DNA of 64,000 nucleotides from Thermocrispum agreste DSM 44070 (GTDB taxonomy: Bacteria > Actinomycetota > Actinomycetes > Mycobacteriales > Pseudonocardiaceae): NCBI RefSeq assembly GCF_000427905.1, contig NZ_KE386603.1:58303-122302 (forward strand). Reading direction: 5' to 3'. Below the pieces are notes generated by a model. That model searched no databases, was not told the DNA's origin, and worked only from the letters and a program-made list of their open reading frames with translations. Of the stretch, positions 1 through 7,810 are shown piece by piece. Every line of letters starts with the position of its first letter. Within the stretch, counting starts at the first letter, position 1. The translations under genes and the position numbers were made by a program.

Positions 1-453
1 GAGCACCCGCGCCAGACTGTCGCCGATGATCGTGGTGCGCAGGTGACCGACGTGCATCTCCTTGGCGATGTTCGGTGCGGAGTAGTCGATCACGACGCGC
101 TGCCCCGCGGCCGGGGTGCCGACGCCGAGCCGGGGGTCGGCCAGGCGGGCGGCCACCTGCTCCCAGATGAGCCGATCCGGCACGGTGATGTTCAGAAAGC
201 CCGGACCGGACACGTCGACGCGTTCGATACCCGCGTCGTCCGCGACCGCCGACGTGAGCGCCTGGGCCAGCTCGACCGGCTTGGTGCGGGCGCGCTTGGC
301 CAGCGCGAGCGCCGCGTTCGACTGGAAGTCGGCGTGCTCGGATCGGCGCACCAACGGATCGGCCCCGGACAACTCCGGGTAGGCGTGGGCGATGGCTTCC
401 GACACGCTGTCGGCGACCCGGCCGAGCAGCGGCGACACGTCGTGGTTGGCCAC
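1..453 (-). CDS. argS: Arginyl-tRNA synthetase, N-terminal part (runs off left edge)
   Basis: Only the first 151 codons are present; the rest lies beyond the left edge. The enzyme attaches arginine to tRNA-Arg in the cytoplasm. Residues 1-95 resemble the N-terminal tRNA-binding domain of ArgS. They are followed by the start of the class I catalytic domain, with the HIGH-type signature HVGH at residues 134-137 inside NIAKEMHVGHLRTT. GTG at 453 is taken as start because GAAGGAGG lies about 8 nt upstream (461-470 on the + strand) and the protein then begins like the family. The identification is firm. Confidence 0.95.
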   Translation of the reverse strand, partial: MANHDVSPLLGRVADSVSEAIAHAYPELSGADPLVRRSEHADFQSNAALALAKRARTKPVELAQALTSAVADDAGIERVDVSGPGFLNITVPDRLIWEQVAARLADPRLGVGTPAAGQRVVIDYSAPNIAKEMHVGHLRTTIIGDSLARVL

Positions 454-536
454 TGGAACACTCCTCCTTCGCGGTGTTCAGTGTCCCAGCCATCGGTCCC
501 GTTCGACGCACGGGCTGCGCCGTCGCGACCCACGGG

Positions 537-706
537 TCACACGGGCGCCTGCAGCGCGCGCACGACCGCCGAAGGGCTCGGACGACCGAGCCGCCCGGCG
601 AGCCGAACGCTGGTCTCCACCAGCTTCTTCAGATCGATGCCCGTCCGGATTTCAGATCGATGCCCGTCCGGATGCCCAGCCCGTCCAGCTGCCAGGCGGC
701 TTTCGC
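537..706 (-). pseudogene. 3'-terminal relic of hydroxymethylglutaryl-CoA lyase
   Basis: About 46 codons of the C-terminal end of an HMG-CoA lyase (leucine/acetoacetate metabolism) survive on the minus strand. The relic reads WQLDGLGIRTGIDLK in one frame and, after a 23-bp tandem duplication, KLVETSVRLAGRLGRP and AVVRAL in another, ending with a TGA at 537-539. Deleting one 23-bp copy restores one continuous frame. No start codon, N-terminal part or TIM-barrel active site is present, so it cannot make an enzyme. The family call rests on the characteristic C-terminal motif of actinobacterial HMG-CoA lyases, recalled and not searched. Confidence 0.7.
628..673. repeat. Perfect 23-bp tandem duplication
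   Basis: Two identical 23-bp units, 628-650 and 651-673, lie head to tail inside the HMG-CoA lyase relic. Because 23 is not a multiple of three, the duplication shifts the reading frame of the relic. The lack of any mismatch between copies suggests the duplication is recent compared with the loss of the rest of the gene. Confidence 0.95.
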
Positions 707-793
707 GGAACGCCGACCGCCGAAGTTCCCGTCCCGGGAAGGCATGGCGCAGCCACCCGGCTGACCTGCCGTGAGCCCGTTCCCGGCGACGGT

Positions 794-823
794 TGGTTTT
801 CGCCAGGCCGACCGGGTAGGGTC
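794..823 (+). promoter_or_regulatory. Possible promoter of the hemerythrin gene
   Basis: TTGGTT (794-799) and TAGGGT (818-823) are separated by 18 nt in the otherwise empty gap before the hemerythrin-domain gene, which would give a leader of roughly 95 nt. This is a pattern match only. Confidence 0.3.
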
Positions 824-926
824 GGCGCCTGCGCCACATGCCGGTGGCATGGAGGCGCCGAACGAAAGGTTGCCGGCCCATTGCCCGAAGTCGCGCCTGG
901 GGCGGTCAGCCGGGTGAGCGTGCGCC

Positions 927-1418
927 ATGGATGAGCGCACCAGGTTGATCGCATGGCGACTCGAGCTGGCCGAGGTACACGGCCGGTTACGCGAGGCCGT
1001 GAAGGTCGTCCGGCGAGCACTCGACGGGGCCGCGGAGGCGCCCGGCGTCCACGCTGACGTCGCCCGTGACCTGCAGGTGTACTGCAGAGCGTTCTGCGCG
1101 GCTCTGGACGGCCACCACCGCGGCGAGACCGAGACGTTGTTTCCGCGCTTGCAGCGGCAACGGCCGGAGCTCGCCGACGCCATCGCCGCTTTGCTGCGGG
1201 ACCACACGGCCATCGACGGCTTGCTGGCCGATCTGCGGAAGGCCTTGGACGAACGCGGCTCCGCACCTGCCGAGGTCGCCATGCACCTCGACGGCATCGA
1301 GGCGGTCATGGAGTCCCACTTCCGCTACGAGGAGAAGGTGCTGGCGGCCGCGCTCGACGAGCTGGCGGATCCGGGGCTCGACGTCCGGACTGCGCTCGGG
1401 CCGCTGGCGGAACCCTGA
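927..1418 (+). CDS. Hemerythrin HHE-domain protein
   Basis: A 163-residue soluble protein with one four-helix hemerythrin-like (HHE cation-binding) domain. Candidate di-iron ligands are in the expected order: H18, H64 and E67 (HHRGE), H93, and H131 and E135 (HFRYEE). Such proteins bind O2 or NO or store iron; the substrate here is unknown. ATG at 927 gives a normal-length product. It stands alone: an enzyme relic lies upstream and a convergent monooxygenase gene downstream. The domain is clear, the physiological role is not. Confidence 0.85.
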   Translation: MDERTRLIAWRLELAEVHGRLREAVKVVRRALDGAAEAPGVHADVARDLQVYCRAFCAALDGHHRGETETLFPRLQRQRPELADAIAALLRDHTAIDGLLADLRKALDERGSAPAEVAMHLDGIEAVMESHFRYEEKVLAAALDELADPGLDVRTALGPLAEP

Positions 1419-1524
1419 CGGTGGGCGGCTCGCGTCGGCGGTGTCCACGGGCCGGGTGGGCTGCGCCGAGGAATCGGCAAGGTACGAGGCCCCACCCGGC
1501 CCGGCCGCGCGCGCCGCACGAGCG

Positions 1525-1866
1525 CTAGGCGTGGTGCACTGACCGGACTCGCACCAGCGTCGGGTCGTAGCTCTCGGCGATGGCGGCGGCATGGCCGATG
1601 TGTTCCCGGACATCCGGCCTGCGCAGCGCTTCGAGGTAAGCCTGCTCGCTGCTCCACTGCGCGTAGTTGATCACGCGGTTGCCGTCGAGGCTGGTGTGCA
1701 GGTTCGCCGAGATGAAGCCCGGCACGCCGGTGAAGACGTCTGCGGTGGCCTTGTCCAATGCGGCGAGCAGTTCTTCCTGCCGCTCTGGCGCCACGGTGAA
1801 GACGTTCACCAGGGTGACCTGCTCGCTGTCCTCCGTCACCGCGATCGTGCTCTGCGCGCCTGCCAT
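1525..1866 (-). CDS. Antibiotic biosynthesis monooxygenase (ABM) domain protein
   Basis: A 113-residue protein made of a single dimeric alpha-beta-barrel ABM domain. Family-type segments include the beta strand VTLVNVFTVAP near the N-terminus, GVPGFISANLHTSLDG in the middle and VINYAQWSS after it. Members are cofactor-free oxygenases or heme- and quinol-degrading enzymes; the substrate cannot be told from sequence. ATG at 1866 is preceded by GAAGGGAG at 7 nt. The gene is divergent from a MarR regulator 60 bp away, and two copies of a palindrome lie between them, so MarR control is likely. Confidence 0.85.
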   Translation of the reverse strand: MAGAQSTIAVTEDSEQVTLVNVFTVAPERQEELLAALDKATADVFTGVPGFISANLHTSLDGNRVINYAQWSSEQAYLEALRRPDVREHIGHAAAIAESYDPTLVRVRSVHHA

Positions 1867-1883
1867 GGTGCGACTCCCTTCTA

Positions 1884-1926
1884 TGTCAGCATGTTGACAT
1901 GCTCAGGTTATGTCAGAATGTTGACA
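1884..1926. promoter_or_regulatory. Two MarR-type operator palindromes
   Basis: TGTCAGCATGTTGACA (1884-1899) and TGTCAGAATGTTGACA (1911-1926) are near-identical 16-bp imperfect palindromes (TGTCA...TGACA arms) 27 bp apart in the divergent ABM/MarR spacer. The second ends at the first base of the marR start codon. The arrangement is typical of an autoregulating MarR protein that also controls its divergent neighbour. Confidence 0.75.
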
Positions 1927-2378
1927 TGAGTCAAGTCGAGTTGGTCGGTCCGTTGGATCAAGCGGTGGGATACGCGTTGAAGCGGGCGGCCACCGCGCTG
2001 CGCTCGGCCATGGAGGCCGCGCTTCGGCCGCTCGATCTGACCGTGCCGCAGTACGCGTGCCTGGAGGTGCTTGCGCAGCGCCCGGGGTTGTCGAACGCCG
2101 AACTCGCGCGGGCCGTCTTCGTCACCCGGCAATCGATGAACCTGGTGCTGCGCGGGCTGGAAAAGCGTGGCCTGGTCACCAGGGCGGACAGTGCTCCGCA
2201 CGGCCGCGCCCTGCCCACCGAGCTCACCGAGGCGGGACGGGAACGGCAGCGGGCGGCCAGCGCGGCCGTGCGGGCGGTGGAGAAGAAGATGCTGGCTTCG
2301 CTGCCCGAGAGCGAGCAGAGCCGTCTCCTCCGCGACTTGATCACCTGCGCAGAAGCGCTCGGTGACGTCAGAGGCTGA
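1926..2378 (+). CDS. MarR-family transcriptional regulator
   Basis: A 150-residue MarR protein with a winged helix-turn-helix at about residues 35-100 (recognition region LSNAELARAVFVTRQSMN, then the wing with SAPHGRALPTELTEAG). It probably represses itself and the divergent ABM monooxygenase through the two palindromes in front of it. ATG at 1926 is preferred over an in-frame ATG at 1899 because the latter lies inside the first operator. There is no Shine-Dalgarno sequence before 1926, so translation may be leaderless. Confidence 0.88.
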   Translation: MSQVELVGPLDQAVGYALKRAATALRSAMEAALRPLDLTVPQYACLEVLAQRPGLSNAELARAVFVTRQSMNLVLRGLEKRGLVTRADSAPHGRALPTELTEAGRERQRAASAAVRAVEKKMLASLPESEQSRLLRDLITCAEALGDVRG

Positions 2379-2384
2379 CCGGCG

Positions 2385-3611
2385 TCACGACCAGCGGTTG
2401 CCCGCGATCACTTCGCCGAGGGCGGCCATGGCGTCGTGCAGTTGCGCGTCCGACAAGTACGGTGCCGGACCGAACCGCAAGTACGAGCCACGCGAATCGG
2501 TCAGCACCCCGCGCACGGCCAGCTCCCGCCGGATCCTGCTGGCGTGCGGGCTGCGCAATGCCAGGAATCCGCCGATCTGCTCGACGCCGACCGACCGGTC
2601 GCGGGTGATCACGGTGTCCGGCAGATCGAGTGCGTCGAACGCGTCGGCCAGCAGGCCCACCTGGTGCTGAGCCACCGTGCGCAAGAACGGATGCCGCAGA
2701 CCGTGGTCCTCGCGGAACTGGAACACCCTGGCCGCGCGGTAGTGACTGGTCGGGTCGTAGGTCGAGCCGGCGAACCGGGCGCCGCCGGCGGGGTAGGCGG
2801 TGCGGTCCGGGCTCGGCTCGGCCGCCAGGTCGGCGAACTCCGCGAACCAGCCGGTGACCATCGGACGCAGCAGCTGCGCATGCGCGGGCAGCCGCAGGAA
2901 GCAATTGCCCTCGCCCAGCTGCAGGTACTTGTATCCGCCGCCGACCACCCACGCGTCGGTCAGTCCGAGCTCGGGCAATGACACCGGCACGACACCGAGC
3001 GCGTGGTAGACGTCCACGACAAGCTCGGCGCCGTGGCGCAGGCAGGCCGATGCGGTGGTGGCCAGGCCTGGCACGATCCGGCCCGTTTCGAACAACACCA
3101 GCGACACCAGCACCGCCGCAGTGTGGTCGTCCACCGCTTCCGCCAGCCGGTCGGCGAGCGATTCCACCGGGGTGGCGGGCACACGGACGACGTCGAACCC
3201 GGCCTCGGCCAGCCGTCCGAACTGCCGGCGAGCCGTGTGGAACTCGCCGTCCGTGGTGACCAAGCGGGGCCGATTCCGCAGATCCAGGGCCGACAGCAGG
3301 CGGATCAGCAGCTCGTGCGTGTTGGCGCCGAGGGCGATGTCTCCGCCGACGTCGTCGAGCAATGCGGCGAAGTGGGCCGCGACCGCCTCGGCCTTGGCGT
3401 GTGCGCGGTCCCACTTGGTGTCGACGTACTCGGCCGCGTCGGCGAACGCCTCTGCCTGCCCCTCCGCGGCGACATCCGGCCATGCCTGGTGCGAGTGACC
3501 GGTGAGCAGCAGCCGATCGGCCACCCGGAAGGCCGAGTAGTGCGGGGCCAGCGCATTCGGCGTGCGGCGGATGTCGGACAGGTGCAGACTCGTGGAAGCG
3601 TGCAGCGTCAC
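2385..3611 (-). CDS. kynU: Kynureninase
   Basis: A 408-residue PLP-dependent enzyme that splits kynurenine into anthranilate and alanine. The PLP lysine is expected at K228 in GGGYKYL, and the ring-contacting aspartate at D200 in ELVVDVYH. The substrate region DGEFHTARRQ and the C-terminal LRFGPAPYL are family-typical. The GTG start (3609-3611) overlaps the TGA of the upstream kynA as GTGA, so the two are translationally coupled. An upstream in-frame ATG at 3791 would only read through kynA in another frame. With KynA it converts tryptophan to anthranilate, provided N-formylkynurenine is hydrolysed by an enzyme encoded elsewhere; no formamidase gene is in this window. Confidence 0.95.
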   Translation of the reverse strand: MTLHASTSLHLSDIRRTPNALAPHYSAFRVADRLLLTGHSHQAWPDVAAEGQAEAFADAAEYVDTKWDRAHAKAEAVAAHFAALLDDVGGDIALGANTHELLIRLLSALDLRNRPRLVTTDGEFHTARRQFGRLAEAGFDVVRVPATPVESLADRLAEAVDDHTAAVLVSLVLFETGRIVPGLATTASACLRHGAELVVDVYHALGVVPVSLPELGLTDAWVVGGGYKYLQLGEGNCFLRLPAHAQLLRPMVTGWFAEFADLAAEPSPDRTAYPAGGARFAGSTYDPTSHYRAARVFQFREDHGLRHPFLRTVAQHQVGLLADAFDALDLPDTVITRDRSVGVEQIGGFLALRSPHASRIRRELAVRGVLTDSRGSYLRFGPAPYLSDAQLHDAMAALGEVIAGNRWS

Positions 3612-4399
3612 AGCCGGTTCCTCACGGCCCACAGGTCCGGGAAGTGCGCCTTGTGCACGGTGGTGCGCAGGTAGGCCGCGCCCGCGGAGCCGCCCGTGCC
3701 CTTCTTCTCGCCGATGGTGCGCTCGACCATCTTCACGTGCCGGTAGCGCCACTCCTGGACGCCTTCGTCCAAGTCCACCAAGTGCTCGCACACGTTGGCA
3801 GGCACCTCGTCGTCGCGATAGACCTGCAGCAGCAGATCCTGCACTTCGGGCGACGGCTGGTACGGCTTCGTGATGTCGCGCTCCAGGATTTCGCGCGGTA
3901 CCTGGTAGCCGTGCTTGACCAGGTAGTGCAGGAACGAGTCGTACAGCGAGCGCCTGGACATCCTGGCCGCGATCTTCTCCCTGGCCGCGGTGCCCTCCGG
4001 GTAGTGCAGGAACACGCTGTCGTCCCGCCTGCCGAGCACCGCCTCCAGCTCACGGAACTGGCCGGACTGGAATCCGCTGGACGCCTCCAGCCGGTCGCGG
4101 AAGCTGGTGAACTGACTCGGCGTCATCGTCTCCAGCACGTCGATCTGCGCCACGGTGACCTTGAGGATGGTCAGGATCCGGCGCAGCGTCCGGATGGCGT
4201 GCGACGAGTCCCCGGCCTCCAGCCTGACCTGCAGGTGGTCCAGCTCGTGCAGCAGCTGCTTGAACCACAGCTCGTAGACCTGGTGGATGACGATGAACAA
4301 CATCTCGTCGTGCTCGTCGGAGCGTGGTCGCTGCGCGTTGAGCACCTCGTCCAGTGCCAGGTAGGACGAGTAGGTCAGAGCTGCGTGCTGTTTCGTCAT
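3608..4399 (-). CDS. kynA: Tryptophan 2,3-dioxygenase
   Basis: A 263-residue heme dioxygenase that opens the indole ring of tryptophan to give N-formylkynurenine. Family segments are present in order: EMLFIVIHQVYELWFKQ (about 32-48), SGFQSGQFRELE (about 108-119), HYLVKHGYQVPREI (158-171), the heme-ligand histidine H221 in QEWRYRHVKMVER, and GTGGSAGAAYL. ATG at 4399 is chosen because GAGGTG lies 7 nt upstream and the protein then has the family's N-terminus. It is first in an operon with kynU. A diverged 20-codon relic of a second dioxygenase gene lies at 12697-12756. Confidence 0.95.
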   Translation of the reverse strand: MTKQHAALTYSSYLALDEVLNAQRPRSDEHDEMLFIVIHQVYELWFKQLLHELDHLQVRLEAGDSSHAIRTLRRILTILKVTVAQIDVLETMTPSQFTSFRDRLEASSGFQSGQFRELEAVLGRRDDSVFLHYPEGTAAREKIAARMSRRSLYDSFLHYLVKHGYQVPREILERDITKPYQPSPEVQDLLLQVYRDDEVPANVCEHLVDLDEGVQEWRYRHVKMVERTIGEKKGTGGSAGAAYLRTTVHKAHFPDLWAVRNRL

Positions 4400-4470
4400 G
4401 GGCGTGTCACCTCGTCGACGGACCGCTGCGGCGATCGGCCGGAAGCGGCGATGCTGTGGGTGGTACCGGC

Positions 4471-4638
4471 TTACCGGGGAGAGCAACCCTGCGTGATGTG
4501 GCAGGTCGCCCCAACAGCGCTCAGCAGTACTCCGAGAGGGACACCGAGTGCCGTCACGAGTGCCTGCCGATTGCCCTCGGTGACGGTAACGCCGATAGCG
4601 GCCTGTTGCGCCGCCCGCTTGAGTGTAACTTCCGTCAC
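4471..4638 (-). CDS. Candidate small ORF upstream of kynA
   Basis: A 55-codon frame (GTG start, TAA stop) lies in the 449-bp gap between the divergent kynA and GH3 genes. Its product would begin VTEVTLKRAAQQAAIG and end SAVGATCHITQGCSPR, so it has a helical front and two cysteines in a Thr/Ser-containing tail. There is no strong ribosome site (AGGCGA about 9 nt upstream). GC at third positions is about 70 percent, lower than in neighbouring genes. No homologue is recognised. It could be a leader peptide of the kyn operon, a small secreted or modified peptide, or chance. Confidence 0.25.
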   Translation of the reverse strand: MTEVTLKRAAQQAAIGVTVTEGNRQALVTALGVPLGVLLSAVGATCHITQGCSPR

Positions 4639-4771
4639 GCGTTCGTCGCCTGGTCGCCGACCTGGCCCTTCGCGCGCCGTTGCGGTGGCGCGGCCGTGAC
4701 GCGAGATTCGGACTTCGCATCGCGGAAATGCCGCAGATTTTCCACTCGTGACCCGTTCAAGGCGTCAAGTC

Positions 4772-4800
4772 TTGACCTGATCGTGTGCCCTACGTAACTT
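4772..4800 (+). promoter_or_regulatory. Promoter of the GH3 glycosidase gene
   Basis: TTGACC (4772-4777), a 17-nt spacer and TAACTT (4795-4800) form a close match to a housekeeping actinobacterial promoter. It lies 48 bp before the GH3 start codon and would give a leader of about 40 nt that contains the GGGAGGGG ribosome site. The rest of the 4400-4848 gap shows only the candidate small ORF on the other strand. Confidence 0.65.
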
Positions 4801-4848
4801 TCGGTGGCGATCCATGCACGGGGTATCCACCGGCTCGGGAGGGGATTC

Positions 4849-6660
4849 ATGACGCATCACGGACGTCGGAGACGCCTTGGCTTGGCCGTGTCCGCGGCGT
4901 TGGTGGCCGGGCTCGCGGTCGCCGCGCCGACCGGTGCCACGGCGGCACCCGCTGGTCCGCCGAAACCGACGCCCGCGCAGCGGGCCGAGGCCACGCTGGC
5001 CGGGATGACGTTGGAGGAGAAGGTCGGCCAGCTGTTCGTCACCGAGGTCTACGGCGGCGACGCGAACACCCCCGACCAGCGGAACGTCGACGCCTACGGC
5101 GTGGCGACCCCGGCCGAAGTGGTGCAGAAGTACCACCTGGGCGGTGTCATCTACTTCGCGTGGAGCAACCCGACCAACGACCTGAAGCAGATCGCCGAGC
5201 TGTCCAACGGGCTGCAGCGGGCCGCGGTCGGCTCAGGGGCCGAGGTGCCCCTGCTGATCGGCACCGATCAGGAGGGCGGGCTGGTCAGCCGCATGGGCCC
5301 GCCGTTCACCGCGATGCCGGGCAACATGGCGCTCGGCGCGGGCCGGAAGGCGTCGGCCACGCGCGCCGCCGCCAAGGTCATCGGCAAAGAGCTCAAGGCG
5401 CTCGGGGTGAACCAGAACTACGCCCCGGTCGCCGACGTCAACGTCAACCCGCTGAACCCGGTGATCGGTGTGCGGTCGTTCTCGTCCGACCCGCAGCTGA
5501 CCGCCGAGCTGACCAAGGCCGCGGTGCAGGGCTACGAGCACGACGCGAAGATCTCGGCCACTCCGAAGCACTTCCCCGGTCACGGCGACACCGAGGTCGA
5601 CAGTCACACCGGCATCCCGGTGATCGACCACACCCGCGAGGAATGGGAGCAGCTGGACCGTCCGCCGTTCGAGGCCGCGGTCAAGGCAGGCGTGGACACG
5701 ATGATGACTGCGCACATCGTCGTGCCGGCGCTGGATCCGAGCGAGGACCCGGCGACGCTGAGCAAGCCGATCCTGACCGGCATCCTGCGCGAGGAACTGG
5801 GCTACGACGGCGTGGTGATCACCGACTCGCTGCGCATGGACGGCGTGCGGGAGAAGTACGGCGACGAGGAGATCCCGCTGCGCGCCCTGGAAGCGGGCGT
5901 CGACCAGCTGCTGATGCCCTTCGACATGGACTTGGCCTACAACTCCGTGCTGGACGCGGTGGCCTCCGGCCGGATCTCCGAGGAGCGCATCGACCAGAGC
6001 GTGCGTCGCATCCTCGAGCTGAAGTACGCCAAGGGCCTGGTCGACGATCCGTTCGTCGACCCGGGGAAGGTCGGCAAGTACGTCGGCAATCCGGCGCACC
6101 AGGCGACGGCCAAGCGGGTCACCGACCGGACGATCACGGTGATCACCAACGAGACCAAGACGCTCCCGTTGGCCAAGAGGTCCAGGAACGTGCTGGTGAC
6201 CGGGTTCGGTGCGGAGTCGACGGCCAACCTGGCGAAGGAGTTCACCAAGCGGCGCGCGAAGGCCACGGCGCTGGAGACGGGGTCGCAGCCGACCGATGCG
6301 CAGATCGCCGAGGCGGTGGCGGCCGCGGAAGCCAACGACCTGGTCGTGGTGCTGACCATGAACGCCTCCGACCGAAAGGCGACCGACCCGGGGGGCAAGC
6401 AGGAGCAGCTGGTCAAGGCGCTGCTGGCGACCGGCAAGCCGGTCATCGTGGTGGCGGTGCGCAACCCGTACGACATCGCCTACTTCCCCGAGGCGCCGAC
6501 GTATGTCGCCACCTACTCCTACAGCCCCGTGGTGATGCCGTCGCTGGCCCGCGTGCTGTTCGGCGAGGTGTCGCCAAAGGGGAAGTTGCCGGTGTCGATC
6601 CCCAGCGCGGAGGACCCGGAGGTCACGCTGTATCCGTTCGGGCACGGCCTGAAGTACTAG
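4849..6660 (+). CDS. Secreted glycoside hydrolase family 3, NagZ-type beta-N-acetylhexosaminidase
   Basis: A 603-residue exported enzyme. Residues 1-33 are a signal peptide (arginine-rich start, then GLAVSAALVAGLAVA). The GH3 barrel follows, with IGTDQEGG (137-144), the NagZ-type acid/base loop KHFPGHGDT (240-248) and the nucleophile D326 in VVITDSLRMDG. The KHFPGHGDT histidine motif marks the N-acetylglucosaminidase branch of GH3. A second alpha/beta domain of about 200 residues occupies the C-terminal third. ATG 4849 has GGGAGGGG 4 nt upstream. Likely role is removal of GlcNAc from peptidoglycan or glycan fragments outside the membrane. A GH20 enzyme with the same bond preference lies 2 kb away. 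Confidence 0.9.
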   Translation: MTHHGRRRRLGLAVSAALVAGLAVAAPTGATAAPAGPPKPTPAQRAEATLAGMTLEEKVGQLFVTEVYGGDANTPDQRNVDAYGVATPAEVVQKYHLGGVIYFAWSNPTNDLKQIAELSNGLQRAAVGSGAEVPLLIGTDQEGGLVSRMGPPFTAMPGNMALGAGRKASATRAAAKVIGKELKALGVNQNYAPVADVNVNPLNPVIGVRSFSSDPQLTAELTKAAVQGYEHDAKISATPKHFPGHGDTEVDSHTGIPVIDHTREEWEQLDRPPFEAAVKAGVDTMMTAHIVVPALDPSEDPATLSKPILTGILREELGYDGVVITDSLRMDGVREKYGDEEIPLRALEAGVDQLLMPFDMDLAYNSVLDAVASGRISEERIDQSVRRILELKYAKGLVDDPFVDPGKVGKYVGNPAHQATAKRVTDRTITVITNETKTLPLAKRSRNVLVTGFGAESTANLAKEFTKRRAKATALETGSQPTDAQIAEAVAAAEANDLVVVLTMNASDRKATDPGGKQEQLVKALLATGKPVIVVAVRNPYDIAYFPEAPTYVATYSYSPVVMPSLARVLFGEVSPKGKLPVSIPSAEDPEVTLYPFGHGLKY

Positions 6661-6795
6661 CGTCCGGACCGAGGGGGCCGATCCCGGCCGTGAGCTGCGG
6701 CTGTCGCCGGCCGCGGCCCGGATCGGGCGCTGCTCCGGGCAGGTGGTTGCGAGCCGCCGGATCATGTCACCGTTCTCCGGCGGGCGTGAGCTGGC

Positions 6796-6801
6796 TAGTC
6801 T
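6796..6801 (+). promoter_or_regulatory. -10 box TAGTCT of a leaderless lipoprotein gene
   Basis: TAGTCT ends 7 nt before the ATG at 6809 and no ribosome site is present, so transcription should start at or next to the A of the start codon. Confidence 0.5.
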
Positions 6802-6808
6802 GCCGATC

Positions 6809-7810
6809 ATGTCATGGAGGGGACGCGTACTCGCGCTCGGAGCGGCCGGGCTGCTCCTTGCCGCGGGCTGCTCGAACACAGTGCAGGGCGATGCCGCCGC
6901 GGGCAGCCAGGAGACCAGCGCCGGGAAGCCGGTCGCCGGGCAGAGCGAGGGCTTGATCGCCGCTCTGGGTGCCGTGCGGTCGACGCGGGAGAGCCGAGTC
7001 GCCTTCACTTACGGCGACATCGCAGCCATCCGCGACCTCGTCGAGCAGGATCGGAGCCGGTTCGAGCCGCTGAGCGGCTGGGGATGGGATGCGCTGTGGA
7101 TCGAGCGGGAGAACGTCAAGAAGGGCATCGACCTCGACATCGACGCGATGCAGGAAGCGTTCGTCGCGGGCCTGCCGCCCGACTGGGTCGGAGTGATCCG
7201 CGGTGACTACGACGTGACCGCGGTGGAGGCCAAGATCTCGGCGCGGGGAGCGACGCCGAAGAAGGACGGCGAGGCCACCACGTGGGTTGTCGACGCGTCC
7301 CAGGGGATCGATTACGACGGCCCGTTCTCCGACGTGGTCCACACCAACGAGTTCAACGTCACCCGGACTGCCCCGGGTTCGTTCGCCTACTCCTCAGGTG
7401 CCGCGGCCATGGAGTGGGTGGCGGCTACGCAGGGCGAGACGCTGGCCGACGATCCGGTCACGATGGCCGCCGCCAACTGCCTGGGTGACGTCGTCGCGGC
7501 GGAGTTGTATCGGCCGGGGGACGGTCCGGACGTGGTCTACGCCGTCGGGGTACAGGTTGCCGCGCCGGACGACGTCACCGAGGTCGTGTGCATGGCTCCG
7601 GCTGACGGCAACGCGGAGCAACTGCGGAAGACATTCGAGCAGAGGCTGCCGGACGCGGTCGGGCCGGAGTTCGATGCGCTCCGCGGGGCCGAGGCCGTCG
7701 TGGATGGGGCAGTGGTGCGCGTGCAGGCTCCGGCACGGAAGGACCGGCCGGTGAGCGATGTTCGCAACTTCACCACGGTCCGCTCCCTGCCCGACCTGAT
7801 GAGCGAGTAG
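6809..7810 (+). CDS. Lipoprotein of unknown function
   Basis: A 333-residue protein with a lipoprotein signal peptide (MSWRGRVLALGAAGLLLAAGC). The lipobox LAAGC places the lipidated cysteine at C21, so the mature protein is anchored outside the cytoplasmic membrane. A low-complexity Ala/Gly/Ser linker follows, then a globular domain without a family I recognise. It contains AFTYGDIAAIRDL and GWGWDALWIE, a pattern seen in actinobacterial lipoproteins of unknown role, and two further cysteines (in NCLGD and VVCMAP) that could form a disulfide. ATG at 6809 is preferred to an in-frame ATG at 6764 because of the lipobox distance and the -10 box. Confidence 0.8.
   Translation: MSWRGRVLALGAAGLLLAAGCSNTVQGDAAAGSQETSAGKPVAGQSEGLIAALGAVRSTRESRVAFTYGDIAAIRDLVEQDRSRFEPLSGWGWDALWIERENVKKGIDLDIDAMQEAFVAGLPPDWVGVIRGDYDVTAVEAKISARGATPKKDGEATTWVVDASQGIDYDGPFSDVVHTNEFNVTRTAPGSFAYSSGAAAMEWVAATQGETLADDPVTMAAANCLGDVVAAELYRPGDGPDVVYAVGVQVAAPDDVTEVVCMAPADGNAEQLRKTFEQRLPDAVGPEFDALRGAEAVVDGAVVRVQAPARKDRPVSDVRNFTTVRSLPDLMSE

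Noticed and set aside
4471-4638. Calling the kynA-upstream frame a lanthipeptide precursor because of its Cys/Thr/Ser tail
   Set aside because: No LanM, LanKC or other modification gene is present and the start lacks a good ribosome site; left as a candidate small ORF only.
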